NCBI RefSeq assembly: GCF_900106795.1
Contig: NZ_FNNS01000012.1
Coordinates: 1 to 64,000, forward strand
Direction: 5' to 3'
DNA: 64,000 nt
Source: Aequorivita viscosa
GTDB lineage: Bacteria > Bacteroidota > Bacteroidia > Flavobacteriales > Flavobacteriaceae
In this document: piece by piece, positions 42,605 through 51,512 of the stretch
Layout: the number at the start of each line of letters is the position of its first letter
How positions within the stretch are numbered: position 1 is the stretch's first letter
Program-made: the position numbers and the translations under genes
The notes under the pieces: model-generated
What the model saw: only the letters and a program-made list of their open reading frames with translations
Databases searched by the model: none
What the model was told of the DNA's origin: nothing

Positions 42605-42964
42605 ATTTTTATTCTTTATTGCTATTATTCTTTTTCACTGTTGTCCGATTAAAATTTAGATATTCCTATTAAAGTCAGACCAACAAAGATTTTAGGCTAT
42701 TTAGCTTAATGATGACCTTCCTTTTTATCTTATTTATAAACAAAACCAAAATATTAAAATGCAATCTGATTTAAAATCTTTAAGTACTCATTCACAACAG
42801 GTTACGTTTCTAGTCTTGGCTCTAGGTTCTTGTAGCGCAGCGGTCTTGTTTCTTTCCTCGGACAATACTGATTCTTTTTACTCTTTTTTACTGTTATCTA
42901 TTATTATTTCTTTACACTGTTAATTTATAAGGTGTAATAATTAATAATAATAGGGAATAAATAA
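42605..42964. other. AT-rich gene-free stretch, possible mobile-element remnant
   Basis: No open frame is convincing. TTGTCCG at 42641-42647 and CGGACAA at 42859-42865 form a 7-bp inverted pair about 220 bp apart, and similar CTATTATT...CACTGTT phrases flank both ends (about 42622 and 42899). This could be the remnant of a small IS or MITE, but the evidence is thin. Confidence 0.3.
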
Positions 42965-43720
42965 TTATCTCTTATTCACAATCGTAGAAGACGCCTGATC
43001 CAAACACATTACCGTTAAATCTGCAATGTTTACGTGTGGCGGACGGGTAACGGCAAACCAAATAATGTCGGCAATATCCTCTGCTTTTAAGGGCGTAAAA
43101 CCTTGATAAACTTTTCCTGCTCGTTCAGAGTCTCCTTTAAAACGGACTTCGCTAAATTCAGTTTCGACCATGCCGGGGTTTATTGCACCTACCTTAATTC
43201 CTTTTCCGTTTAGGTCTATGCGCATTCCCTGGTTTAAGGCATCAACAGCGTGTTTGCTAGCGCAATACACATTTCCTTTAGGGTAGACTTCTTTTCCTGC
43301 AGTACTTCCAATATTGATAATGTGTCCGCTTTCTCTGTCAATCATTTTAGGAAGAATAGCGTTGGTAACGTACAACAATCCTTTCACATTAATATCCAAC
43401 ATTGCATCCCAATCGTCTGTGTTTCCCTCATCAAAAGCGTCCAATCCATGTGCATTACCTGCATTGTTTATCAAAATGTCGATTTCTGAAAAGGGTTTCG
43501 GAAGTGAATTTATTGCGGTTTTGACATCTTCTTTACTTCGAACGTCAAATTTTAAAGTATAAACATCAGTAAGTTCAGCAAGTTCTTCGGAAAGAGTTTT
43601 TAAGCGTTCCGCACGTCTTCCACAGAGCACTAATTTCATTTTGTTTTTGGCAAATAGTTTTGCGGTTGCCATTCCTATCCCAGAAGTCGCTCCAGTTATG
43701 AGGGCTATTTTATTTTTCAT
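42965..43720 (-). CDS. Short-chain dehydrogenase/reductase (YdfG-like)
   Basis: This 251-residue classical SDR has the TGATSGIG NADP-binding motif (9-16) and NNAG at 85-88. The catalytic Ser139, Tyr152 and Lys156 sit in YCASK. The segment CASKHAVDALNQGMRIDLNGKGIKVGAINPGMVETEFSEVRF resembles the YdfG (3-hydroxy acid/serine dehydrogenase) group. The substrate is not decidable with certainty. The gene is monocistronic on the minus strand, divergent from the DUF4382 lipoprotein gene. Confidence 0.92.
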   Translation of the reverse strand: MKNKIALITGATSGIGMATAKLFAKNKMKLVLCGRRAERLKTLSEELAELTDVYTLKFDVRSKEDVKTAINSLPKPFSEIDILINNAGNAHGLDAFDEGNTDDWDAMLDINVKGLLYVTNAILPKMIDRESGHIINIGSTAGKEVYPKGNVYCASKHAVDALNQGMRIDLNGKGIKVGAINPGMVETEFSEVRFKGDSERAGKVYQGFTPLKAEDIADIIWFAVTRPPHVNIADLTVMCLDQASSTIVNKR

Positions 43721-43805
43721 TTTACGATTTTTTAAATTTTCATTTTCACGAAAGCTATGATGGGTTAAATTTTGTTAACTCATAAGTTAATTGTTCTTAA
43801 CTCAT

Positions 43806-43836
43806 TTGTAGTAGAAACTTTCACTCGGTAGGTTTA
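43806..43836 (+). promoter_or_regulatory. Candidate promoter of the DUF4382 lipoprotein gene
   Basis: TTG at 43806-43808 and TAGGTTTA at 43829-43836 are 20 bp apart. The -7 box differs from TAnnTTTG only in its last base. The ATG follows 26 bases downstream. Confidence 0.45.
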
Positions 43837-43862
43837 CAAATCTAATTCTAAAAATAGCAAAT

Positions 43863-44642
43863 ATGAGAACCCTATTAAAATTAAGTTTGATTGCATTAGT
43901 ATTCGTAGGATTTGCATCCTGTAGCAGTGATGACGATGCTATTAAAAGTGAAGGTAATGCAAAACTAGCATTAAGACTTACCGATGCTCCAGGCGATTAT
44001 GAAGCAGTTTATATCGATGTGAAAGATGTAGTGATCAAATATAATGGCGGACAAGATGATGTTACTTTAGGCATTAACGCCGGTATTTACAATCTATTAG
44101 AGTTAACAGCTGGTGTCAATGTTTTGTTATATGATGATGAAGTTCCTGCTGGAGCTATTAGCCAAATCAGATTAGTTCTGGGAGAGGAAAATACCATCGT
44201 GGTTGATGGAGAAACACTGCCATTGGCTACTCCAAGCGCCCAACAATCAGGTTTAAAAATTCAGGTTAACGAAACACTTCAACCTGGAGTTTTGTATGAA
44301 TTTATGCTCGATTTTGATGTTGACAAATCTATTGTTTCTCAAGGAAATGGAGGCTACAGCCTAAAACCTGTAATTAGAGCAACTACTGTTGCCGAAAGCG
44401 GTGCTATTTCTGGAAAAGTGTTTCCTGCAGAGGTGTTAACCATGGTAACGGCGGTTAATGGATCCCTTGAAATTTCTAGTTATACAAATCTTCAAGGAGA
44501 TTTTCTACTTAGCGGTGTGCCAGACGGAAATTACACCGTAACCATTCAAGCCGATTTAGGCCTAGGAATTCCACCAGTAATCGTTGAAAATGTTACTGTG
44601 GTTCGAGGTGAGGTGACAAGTATGGGCGAGATTAATCTGTAA
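43863..44642 (+). CDS. DUF4382 lipoprotein
   Basis: This 259-residue lipoprotein has a lipobox ending FASC (Cys20) followed by SSDDD. The DUF4382 domain (about 33-165) opens KLALRLTDAPGDYEAVYIDVKDV and is a beta-sandwich family of unknown role. A C-terminal carboxypeptidase-regulatory-like segment (about 178-259, AISGKVFPAEVLTMV ... GDFLLSGVPDGNYTVTI) follows. It is likely to be surface- or periplasm-exposed. It is a single gene closed by a small terminator before the bat operon. Confidence 0.9.
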   Translation: MRTLLKLSLIALVFVGFASCSSDDDAIKSEGNAKLALRLTDAPGDYEAVYIDVKDVVIKYNGGQDDVTLGINAGIYNLLELTAGVNVLLYDDEVPAGAISQIRLVLGEENTIVVDGETLPLATPSAQQSGLKIQVNETLQPGVLYEFMLDFDVDKSIVSQGNGGYSLKPVIRATTVAESGAISGKVFPAEVLTMVTAVNGSLEISSYTNLQGDFLLSGVPDGNYTVTIQADLGLGIPPVIVENVTVVRGEVTSMGEINL

Positions 44643-44671
44643 AATTAAAAATTTAACAATTGTAGATGAAT

Positions 44672-44700
44672 AAGAGGAGAATTTAGGTTTTCCTCTTTTT
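44672..44700 (+). terminator. Terminator between the DUF4382 gene and moxR
   Basis: AAGAGGA (44672-44678) and TCCTCTT (44691-44697) form a 7-bp stem followed by a T-run, 30 bases after the DUF4382 stop. Confidence 0.7.
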
Positions 44701-44791
44701 ATATTTAACCAATTGTTAACAGCTATTTAATCAATTAATTTTCAATTTGCACGGTCTTTTATAAAGAGCATAAATTGAATCTAAATATAGT

Positions 44792-45796
44792 ATGGAAAAT
44801 ACAAATTCGACCCTTGACATTGGAGCATTAAACGAAAAGATTGAGAGAGAAAGTGCCTTTGTGGATATTCTTTCTTTAGAAATGAACAAAGTGATCGTTG
44901 GCCAAAAACATATGGTTGAACGATTGATGATTGGTCTTTTAGGGCAAGGACACATTCTTTTGGAAGGGGTTCCTGGACTTGCAAAAACCCTTGCTATTAA
45001 TACGTTGTCTAAGGCTGTTCACGGTAGTTTCAGTAGGATTCAATTTACGCCAGATTTACTTCCTGCCGATGTTGTGGGAACGATGATCTACAACATGAAA
45101 CAGAATGATTTCAGTATAAAAAAGGGCCCAATTTTCGCCAATTTTGTACTGGCAGATGAGATTAACCGTGCGCCTGCAAAAGTTCAGTCAGCCCTTCTGG
45201 AGGCAATGCAGGAAAAGCAGGTAACTATTGGTGACACTACATTTACCTTAGAAAAACCTTTCTTGGTAATGGCAACCCAAAACCCAGTAGAGCAGGAGGG
45301 TACTTATCCATTGCCAGAAGCTCAGGTTGACCGTTTTATGTTGAAAACCGTAATTAAATACCCACAAATTTCTGAAGAACAATTGATTATTCGCCAGAAT
45401 TTGAAAGGGGAGTATGCGCAGGTAAATCCAGTAGTTAGTTTAGATCAGATTAAAAGAGCCCAAGCCGCCGTTCGTGAAGTTTATATGGATGAAAAAATTG
45501 AAAAATATATCCTCGATATCATCTTCGCAACAAGAACTCCAGAAAATTTTGGTCTAGCCGACTTAAAACCTCTTATCAATTTCGGCGCTTCCCCTCGTGG
45601 AAGTATCAACCTTGCTATAGCTTCAAAATGCTACGCGTTTATCCGTCGCCGAGGGTATGTAATTCCTGAAGATGTGCGTGCAGTAGTTCACGATGTGCTT
45701 CGTCATAGAATTGGAATCACCTACGAAGCTGAAGCTGAAAACATCACTTCAGAAGATATTATCAATAAAATTGTAAACGTAATTGAAGTACCGTAG
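44792..45796 (+). CDS. MoxR-family AAA+ ATPase of the bat operon
   Basis: This 334-residue chaperone-like ATPase works with VWA-domain proteins. Walker A is GVPGLAKT (59-66), Walker B ends in LADE (120-123), and sensor-type residues follow in MATQNPVEQEGTYPLPEAQVDRF. The C-terminal lid domain has FGASPRGSINLAIASK. It is the first gene of moxR-DUF58-(BatD-like)-batA-batB-batC-batD-batE. In related organisms the complex is tied to aerotolerance or stress survival, though the biochemical role is unresolved. Confidence 0.94.
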   Translation: MENTNSTLDIGALNEKIERESAFVDILSLEMNKVIVGQKHMVERLMIGLLGQGHILLEGVPGLAKTLAINTLSKAVHGSFSRIQFTPDLLPADVVGTMIYNMKQNDFSIKKGPIFANFVLADEINRAPAKVQSALLEAMQEKQVTIGDTTFTLEKPFLVMATQNPVEQEGTYPLPEAQVDRFMLKTVIKYPQISEEQLIIRQNLKGEYAQVNPVVSLDQIKRAQAAVREVYMDEKIEKYILDIIFATRTPENFGLADLKPLINFGASPRGSINLAIASKCYAFIRRRGYVIPEDVRAVVHDVLRHRIGITYEAEAENITSEDIINKIVNVIEVP

Positions 45797-45871
45797 GATT
45801 TTCGATTTTAGAATGTCGATTTACGATTCCAACAATCATAAATCTAAAATCGTATGTCGTAAATAACGAAA

Positions 45872-46735
45872 ATGGATACTAAAGAGCTTCTTAAAAAAGT
45901 ACGGAAAATCGAAATCAAAACGCGACGCTTGAGCGATCACGTGTTTGGTGGTGAGTATCATAGTACCTTTAAAGGTCGTGGAATGACGTTTAGCGAAGTG
46001 CGCGGGTACCAGTTTGGCGACGATGTTCGAAATATCGATTGGAACGTAACCGCCCGCTACAATGAGCCTTTTGTAAAAGTTTTTGAAGAAGAACGCGAAC
46101 TTACTTTAATGCTGGTTGTAGATATAAGTGGTTCGGAGTTTTTTGGAACTCAAGAACAATTTAAAAATGAAATACTTACTGAAATAGCTGCAACCTTGGC
46201 TTTTTCAGCAATGCAAAATAACGACAAGACGGGATTGATCCTGTTTTCAGATGAAATCGAACTTTACATTCCGCCAAAGAAAGGAAAATCTCACGTATTG
46301 CGAATTATACGTGAATTAATCGAATTCAAGCCAAAAAGCAATAAAACCAATGTTGCCCATGCGTTGAAGTTCTTGAGCAATGTAATGAAGAAGAAAGCCA
46401 TCGTTTTTGTGCTTTCAGATTTTATAGACGATAACTACCGCGATACTTTAAAAATAGCGGCCAGTAAACACGATTTAACAGGAATTAGAATATACGATCA
46501 AGCCGAAGAAAACATTCCAAATTTAGGAATGGTGCAGATGGAAGATCAAGAAACGGGTGAGTTAGTGCTTGTAAATACAGGTTCTAAAAGTGTACGCAAT
46601 CAATATTACGCATATCATCGAGAGCGTGCAGACTATTTTTCTGAAGCTTTTAAAAAAAGTGGAGCTGGGGCTTTAAGCTGCAGGGTCGACGAAAGTTATG
46701 TGAAAAAATTATTAGGATATTTTAAAAGACGTTAA
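45872..46735 (+). CDS. DUF58 protein of the bat operon
   Basis: This 287-residue cytoplasmic protein belongs to the DUF58 family, a VWA-like fold found beside MoxR ATPases. RGMTFSEVRGYQFGDDVRNIDWNVTARYNEPFVKVFEEERE (about 37-77) is the family signature. The MIDAS-like DISGSEFFG (about 91-99) follows. It lies 75 bases after moxR and 22 bases before the next gene. It probably links the ATPase to the membrane VWA proteins. Confidence 0.93.
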   Translation: MDTKELLKKVRKIEIKTRRLSDHVFGGEYHSTFKGRGMTFSEVRGYQFGDDVRNIDWNVTARYNEPFVKVFEEERELTLMLVVDISGSEFFGTQEQFKNEILTEIAATLAFSAMQNNDKTGLILFSDEIELYIPPKKGKSHVLRIIRELIEFKPKSNKTNVAHALKFLSNVMKKKAIVFVLSDFIDDNYRDTLKIAASKHDLTGIRIYDQAEENIPNLGMVQMEDQETGELVLVNTGSKSVRNQYYAYHRERADYFSEAFKKSGAGALSCRVDESYVKKLLGYFKRR

Positions 46736-46757
46736 TAAAAAAGACGGTAGATTTTAG

Positions 46758-48464
46758 ATGCTTGATTTTAGACAAATACCGATTGGATTTTCAATCTCTG
46801 CAAGGTCTTCAAGACTTCCTGCAAGGTCTTCAAGACCTTGTAGGTATAATAATTATATCCCAGTCCTGTTTTCTGTTTTCTTTATTCTTTTCTCTTTCTT
46901 CGCAACCGCCCAGGTTACCTCCACCGTTGATTCCACTCAAATAAAAATCGGTGAGGAAATACTATACATCATCAGCGTAGAAGCAGATTCTACCGATACT
47001 GTTGTTTTTTCTGAAGAGCAAACATTTGCGCCTTTAGAAATGATTGAATCGTATAAAGTCGACACTACTTTTGAAGCTTCAAAATACCGAATAATTAAAA
47101 AATATGGCCTCACACAGTTTGACAGCGGCCATTACACCATTCCGCAACAACGTGTCACCATCACCAACAAAACATTTTTAACAGACTCTATAAATGTAAG
47201 GGTTAACGATGTAGTTGTAGACACGACGCAGCAGAAAATGTTCGACATTAAACCTGCAATGCAAGTTAAAGCTCCTCCTTTTAACTGGATTGAACCACTA
47301 ACTTGGATACTACCGCTTATTTTAATTGTTGCTATCGCCTTATTTCTCTTCAGAAGAAAAAAACGAAGAGAGGCTGCCGAAAAGAAATTACCTCCTTATG
47401 AAGAAGCAATTGTAGCCTTAAAGCAGTTAGACAACACCCAGCTTCTAAAAGAAAATAAAAGTAAGGAATACTACAGTAGCTTAACTGAAATTGTAAAACG
47501 ATACTTAGATCGCGAAGTCGATGAAGCAGCTATGGAAAGCACCAGTGACGAGCTTATTTCACGCTTAATGATGCACAAAGATGCGGGAAATTTCGATTTT
47601 GATACTGAAACAATCCGGAAATTAGATTCAATTTTTAAACGAGCAGATTTGGTGAAGTTTGCCAAAATGAACCAACAAGCTGGACAGGCTGAGGTGGATC
47701 GTAAAACTATTGAAGAAATTATCAATGAAACCCACGAAGTTATTCCTGAACCTACCGAGGAAGAGCTTTTGAAAAATCAAGAATACCTCGAAAAACTGAA
47801 AAAACGTCGCCAACGTAGAAAATGGATATTAGGAATTTCAGGTGTACTCGCCGCAGTTGTTTTAGCAGCCGTTATATATGGAGGAGTAACTGGATTCGAC
47901 AATTTAAAAGATAAAATTTTTGGCAATGATCTTCGCGAACTTGCTGAAGGCCGTTGGATAAAAAGTGAATACGGAAACCCAGCAGTTATTCTGGAAACCC
48001 CTGAAGTATTGATAAGAGCTGAAGTCTCTGTCACAAATGCCAATGAAAGTATCATTAAAGGACAAGATATTTTCACTTATGGTGAAATGAAGGATCCATT
48101 CTACATTCAAGTTTCAACCATTCAATTTCAGCAAAAACAAGATATCGACCTAAACTTAGCTTTAGATTCTGTATTAGACGATTTAGAACAAAGTGGCGCT
48201 AAAAACATGATAGTTAAACGTGACGATTTTGAAACCGATAAAGGAATTAACGGATTAAAGGCTTATGGCGATTTCAACGTTCAAGTTTCAGATAACAAGG
48301 TTTTAAATGAAAAAAGCACGTATCAGTTAATGCTCTTTGCGCAAGAAAACGGTTTGCAAAAAGTTTTAATTGTTTATCAAGATGATGATAAATACGCCAA
48401 GGAAATAATTAAGCGAATGGAAGCTTCCATAGAACTCGAAATAAAACAGAAAGATGGGAAGTAA
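46758..48464 (+). CDS. BatD-like membrane protein with repeat-derived N-terminus
   Basis: The 568-residue product has a signal peptide core (YIPVLFSVFFILFSFFATAQ, ending at about residue 51). A BatD-type beta-sandwich follows (about 52-170), with transmembrane helices at about 182-199 and 353-377. A cytoplasmic helical part between them recalls DUF4381 (YYSSLTEIVKRYLDREVDEAAMESTSDELISRL). The C-terminal domain is soluble. The 30 residues before the signal-peptide core are encoded by a dispersed palindromic repeat (46798-46843). No ATG exists between the repeat and the hydrophobic core. The start is therefore either 46758 or a non-ATG codon further in. batA begins in its last 11 bases. Confidence 0.82.
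   Translation: MLDFRQIPIGFSISARSSRLPARSSRPCRYNNYIPVLFSVFFILFSFFATAQVTSTVDSTQIKIGEEILYIISVEADSTDTVVFSEEQTFAPLEMIESYKVDTTFEASKYRIIKKYGLTQFDSGHYTIPQQRVTITNKTFLTDSINVRVNDVVVDTTQQKMFDIKPAMQVKAPPFNWIEPLTWILPLILIVAIALFLFRRKKRREAAEKKLPPYEEAIVALKQLDNTQLLKENKSKEYYSSLTEIVKRYLDREVDEAAMESTSDELISRLMMHKDAGNFDFDTETIRKLDSIFKRADLVKFAKMNQQAGQAEVDRKTIEEIINETHEVIPEPTEEELLKNQEYLEKLKKRRQRRKWILGISGVLAAVVLAAVIYGGVTGFDNLKDKIFGNDLRELAEGRWIKSEYGNPAVILETPEVLIRAEVSVTNANESIIKGQDIFTYGEMKDPFYIQVSTIQFQQKQDIDLNLALDSVLDDLEQSGAKNMIVKRDDFETDKGINGLKAYGDFNVQVSDNKVLNEKSTYQLMLFAQENGLQKVLIVYQDDDKYAKEIIKRMEASIELEIKQKDGK
46798..46843. repeat. Palindromic repeat inside the 5' end of the BatD-like gene
   Basis: Two copies of TGCAAGGTCTTCAAGAC stand in tandem, followed by CTTGTAGG. 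The second copy forms the palindrome CCTGCAAGGTCTTCAAGACC...TTGTAGG. It belongs to the same family as the repeats at 12966-12998 and 50549-50578 and is translated in frame. Confidence 0.75.
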
Positions 48465-49458
48465 TTTCGAATTTGTAAATCCGCAATTATTCTGGTTGTT
48501 CCTACTACTTCCAGTGCTTGTGCTGTGGTATTTATGGAAGCGGAAACAACAAACAGCTACCTTGAGAATATCGAGTATTCAAGGCTTTAAAACCGGAAAA
48601 AACTGGTTGGCTCAGTTAAAACCGATATTGTTTGCACTTCGGCTTTTGGCACTTTCGGCAATTATCGTGGCCATGGCGAGACCTAGAACGGTAGACGAAA
48701 CAACTAAAACCAAAACTACTCGTGGTATAGACATCGTTATGGCGATGGACCTTTCGGCCAGTATGTTGGCGCGTGATTTAAAGCCTAATCGTTTGGAAGC
48801 CTTAAAAACGACCGTGGCTAAATTTATTCAAGGCAGGCCAAATGACCGTATTGGCTTGGTAGAATATGCCGGGGAAAGTTACACAAGAACGCCACTTACA
48901 AGCGATAAAAACCTTTTGCTGTCCTCGATTAAAAGTATGGAATACAATACTACAATCGAAGGAGGAACAGCTATTGGTTCGGGTTTAGCCACTGCCGTAA
49001 ACCGATTAAAAGACAGTCGTGCGAAAAGCAAGGTTATTATTTTATTGACAGATGGAGTGAATAATTCAGGTTTTATAGATCCAAAAATCGCAAGTGAATT
49101 GGCTGTGGAATTTGGAATTAAAGTCTACACCATCGGTATTGGAAGCAACGGGATGGCAATGTCGCCCATTGCAATACGCCCAGATGGCGGATTCCAATAT
49201 GGAAATGTACAGGTTGAAATTGATGAACAGTTAATGAAAGATATAGCCGATAGAACCGGAGGTCAATATTTTAGAGCAACCGATAATGAAAAGCTTGAAA
49301 AGATTTATGAAGAAATAAATAAACTGGAAAAAACCGATATCGAAGAATTCAAATACACAAACTATAACGAAATGTTCCGCTTTTGGGTCATTTTGGGTTT
49401 GATCTTGATTGGATTGGAATTCATACTTCGAATAACACTATTTAAAGGCTTTTTATAA
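48454..49458 (+). CDS. batA: BatA, VWA-domain membrane protein
   Basis: This 334-residue protein has an N-terminal membrane helix (about 11-28), a second one (about 57-76), a von Willebrand A domain (about 90-290) and a C-terminal helix (about 310-328). The metal-ion-dependent adhesion site is complete: DLSAS at 99-103, the TPLTSD threonine and the LTDGVNNSG aspartate. Its start overlaps the preceding gene by 11 bases. Together with BatB it forms the VWA core of the complex. Confidence 0.94.
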   Translation: MGSNFEFVNPQLFWLFLLLPVLVLWYLWKRKQQTATLRISSIQGFKTGKNWLAQLKPILFALRLLALSAIIVAMARPRTVDETTKTKTTRGIDIVMAMDLSASMLARDLKPNRLEALKTTVAKFIQGRPNDRIGLVEYAGESYTRTPLTSDKNLLLSSIKSMEYNTTIEGGTAIGSGLATAVNRLKDSRAKSKVIILLTDGVNNSGFIDPKIASELAVEFGIKVYTIGIGSNGMAMSPIAIRPDGGFQYGNVQVEIDEQLMKDIADRTGGQYFRATDNEKLEKIYEEINKLEKTDIEEFKYTNYNEMFRFWVILGLILIGLEFILRITLFKGFL

Positions 49459-49494
49459 ATTCAGAAAATCCAATAACCATTAACTAAATATAAA

Positions 49495-50541
49495 GTGTAC
49501 CAACTAGAGCAACCCATATATTTCTACATTCTCTTCGCCATTCCGGTGGTGGTGATTCTGTTTTCAATGGTTATGGTTTGGAAAAGATCGGTGCAAAAAC
49601 GATTTATAGATAAAGAGCTGCTTAAAAAACTGAGTCCCAATCGGTCTACGTTTAAATCTATACTAAAGATTTTTGTTCTTTGCCTCGCCATCGCTTGCCT
49701 TAGTTTTGCATTGGTCAATCCAAAAATAGGAACCAAGCTCGAAACGGTAAAACGGCAAGGAGTAGACATTGTTTTTGCTTTGGATGTTTCAAAAAGTATG
49801 TTGGTAGAAGATATCGCGCCAAATCGTATCGATAAATCAAAACAGCTCATCACCCAAATAATAAATAACCTAGCGGGCGATAGAATTGGAATTATCGGAT
49901 ATGCCGGAAGTGCATTCCCGCAAGTTCCAATTACCACCGATTTTGCAGCGGCAAAGTTATTTTTGAGTAGCATGAATACCGATATGGTTTCTTCGCAAGG
50001 AACTGCTATCACCGAAGCTATCGAACTTGCCCAAACTTTTTATAACGATGAAGGACAAACAAACCGGGTGTTATTCCTGATTTCAGATGGAGAAGACCAC
50101 GGCGGAAACATCGCTAAAATCGCAGAAGAGGCAGCCGAAGTGGGAATTCGCATCTATCCAATTGGTGTAGGAACTGTGGAAGGCGGACCTATTCCTATAA
50201 AACGGAATGGTGTTCTTCAGCATTACCTCCGTGACAATAACAACGAGCAAGTTATCAGCCGATTAGGTGAAGAAACTCTTAAAGAGATTGCAAAAATCAC
50301 CAATGGGGAGTATCTTGACGGCTCAAATACCAAAGATGTGGTGGATCGTGTAAAAACAATCCTGAATGCAATGGATAAACAGGAATTCGAAGCAAAACAA
50401 TTTACCGATTTTAAAGATCAATTTCAGTGGTTTTTGGCTGGGGCATTATTTTTGCTGGTATTAGATATATTCTTTTTAGAACGAAAAACAGCGTGGCTAG
50501 AACGATTGAATTTGTTTAACGAAAAGAAGAAATCAACTTAA
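49495..50541 (+). CDS. batB: BatB, VWA-domain membrane protein, GTG start
   Basis: This 348-residue paralogue of BatA has membrane helices at about 8-27, 56-75 and near the C terminus (about 311-329). It has a complete MIDAS: DVSKS at 97-101, then TTDFAA and ISDGEDHGG. The start is GTG; the family's usual opening MYQLE(E/Q)P matches it directly, so no other start is needed. A 36-base gap follows batA and about 107 bases precede batC, the latter holding a palindromic repeat. Confidence 0.94.
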   Translation: MYQLEQPIYFYILFAIPVVVILFSMVMVWKRSVQKRFIDKELLKKLSPNRSTFKSILKIFVLCLAIACLSFALVNPKIGTKLETVKRQGVDIVFALDVSKSMLVEDIAPNRIDKSKQLITQIINNLAGDRIGIIGYAGSAFPQVPITTDFAAAKLFLSSMNTDMVSSQGTAITEAIELAQTFYNDEGQTNRVLFLISDGEDHGGNIAKIAEEAAEVGIRIYPIGVGTVEGGPIPIKRNGVLQHYLRDNNNEQVISRLGEETLKEIAKITNGEYLDGSNTKDVVDRVKTILNAMDKQEFEAKQFTDFKDQFQWFLAGALFLLVLDIFFLERKTAWLERLNLFNEKKKST

Positions 50542-50548
50542 TTAATAT

Positions 50549-50622
50549 TTCCTGCAAGATTTTCAAAACCTTGTAGGTCTGAAAAAGTTGTTTCCTGCTT
50601 GGACTCAAAAATCTTTTAGGTC
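50549..50622. repeat. Dispersed palindromes between batB and batC
   Basis: CCTGCAAGATTTTCAAAACC followed by TTGTAGGTCT forms a near-perfect hairpin. A second degenerate copy (CCTGCTTGGACTCAAAAATC and TTTTAGGTCT) follows at 50594-50622. Both resemble the repeats at 46798 and 12966. Confidence 0.7.
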
Positions 50623-50648
50623 TTAAAAAAACTGGATAATTTGAAAAA

Positions 50649-51509
50649 ATGAACATTTCACTAAAGAAAATATCAAAGTTTGATTTTGGCAAAACCGCAC
50701 TGTTGGTTTTGTTGCTCATTCCTTTTTTCTCATTTTCTCAACAAACGAAAGAACAAGAAAAAGAAATAAAAGCCTCGCAGAATTACCTTAGTGAAGCACA
50801 GCAGTCACTTCAAAAGGAAAAATTTGCCGAAGCCGAAGCAGATTACCGAAAAGCCATTTCCTTAAATCCTAAAAGTGAAGTTGCAAAATACAACTTGGGA
50901 ACGGCTTATTATGGAAAAGAAAAAAATGCAGAAGCAATGTTGCGTTTTAAACAAGCGGCAACAACAGCGACAACAAAGGCACAGAAACACCAAGCCTTCC
51001 ATAATTTGGGAAACACTTTTATGAACGAAAAGAAATATCAGGAAGCGGTAGAATCGTATAAAAATGCACTCAGAAACAATCCTAACGACGACCAAACCCG
51101 ATATAATCTAGCTTTAGCGAAAGACATGCTCGAAAAAAATCCACCGCCACCAGAAGACAAGGACGATAAAAAAGAGGATAACAAAGACAATAAAGAGCAA
51201 GAAAAAGATCGAGACCAAAAGGATCAAGATAAAAAAGAAGGCGACGAAGGAGAAGAGAAAGAAGATAAAGATAAAGGAGACGAAAAAGAAGATAAGCAGC
51301 AGGGAGATAAAGAAAAAGGCGAGCCAAATAAGCCAAAAGAAGAAGAGGGCGATAAGCCCCAACAACAGCAACAGGTTCCAGGGCAACTTTCGCCGCAACA
51401 AGTGAAAAGTCTCTTGGAAGCAATGAATAACGAAGAGAAAAAAGTACAGGATAAAATAAACGCCGAAATGCAAAAAGGCGTAAAAGTGAAGTCAGATAAA
51501 GATTGGTAG
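50649..51509 (+). CDS. batC: BatC, TPR protein with charged linker
   Basis: This 286-residue protein has an N-terminal signal/anchor segment (about 15-30, ending FSFSQQ). Three TPR repeats follow (about 45-155, with FAEAEADYRKAISLNPKSEVAKYNLGTAY). A very hydrophilic Lys/Glu/Asp-rich linker covers about 165-245, with no hydrophobic residues to speak of. A Gln-rich turn and a conserved C-terminal helix (LSPQQVKSLLEAMNNEEKKVQDKI) close it. The TPR part presumably binds other Bat proteins. batD begins 3 bases after its stop. Confidence 0.92.
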   Translation: MNISLKKISKFDFGKTALLVLLLIPFFSFSQQTKEQEKEIKASQNYLSEAQQSLQKEKFAEAEADYRKAISLNPKSEVAKYNLGTAYYGKEKNAEAMLRFKQAATTATTKAQKHQAFHNLGNTFMNEKKYQEAVESYKNALRNNPNDDQTRYNLALAKDMLEKNPPPPEDKDDKKEDNKDNKEQEKDRDQKDQDKKEGDEGEEKEDKDKGDEKEDKQQGDKEKGEPNKPKEEEGDKPQQQQQVPGQLSPQQVKSLLEAMNNEEKKVQDKINAEMQKGVKVKSDKDW

Positions 51510-51512
51510 ATT

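Noticed and set aside
42605-42964. Intact insertion sequence or MITE
   Set aside because: Only a 7-bp inverted pair supports it; no transposase fragment, no target duplication and no second copy in the window.
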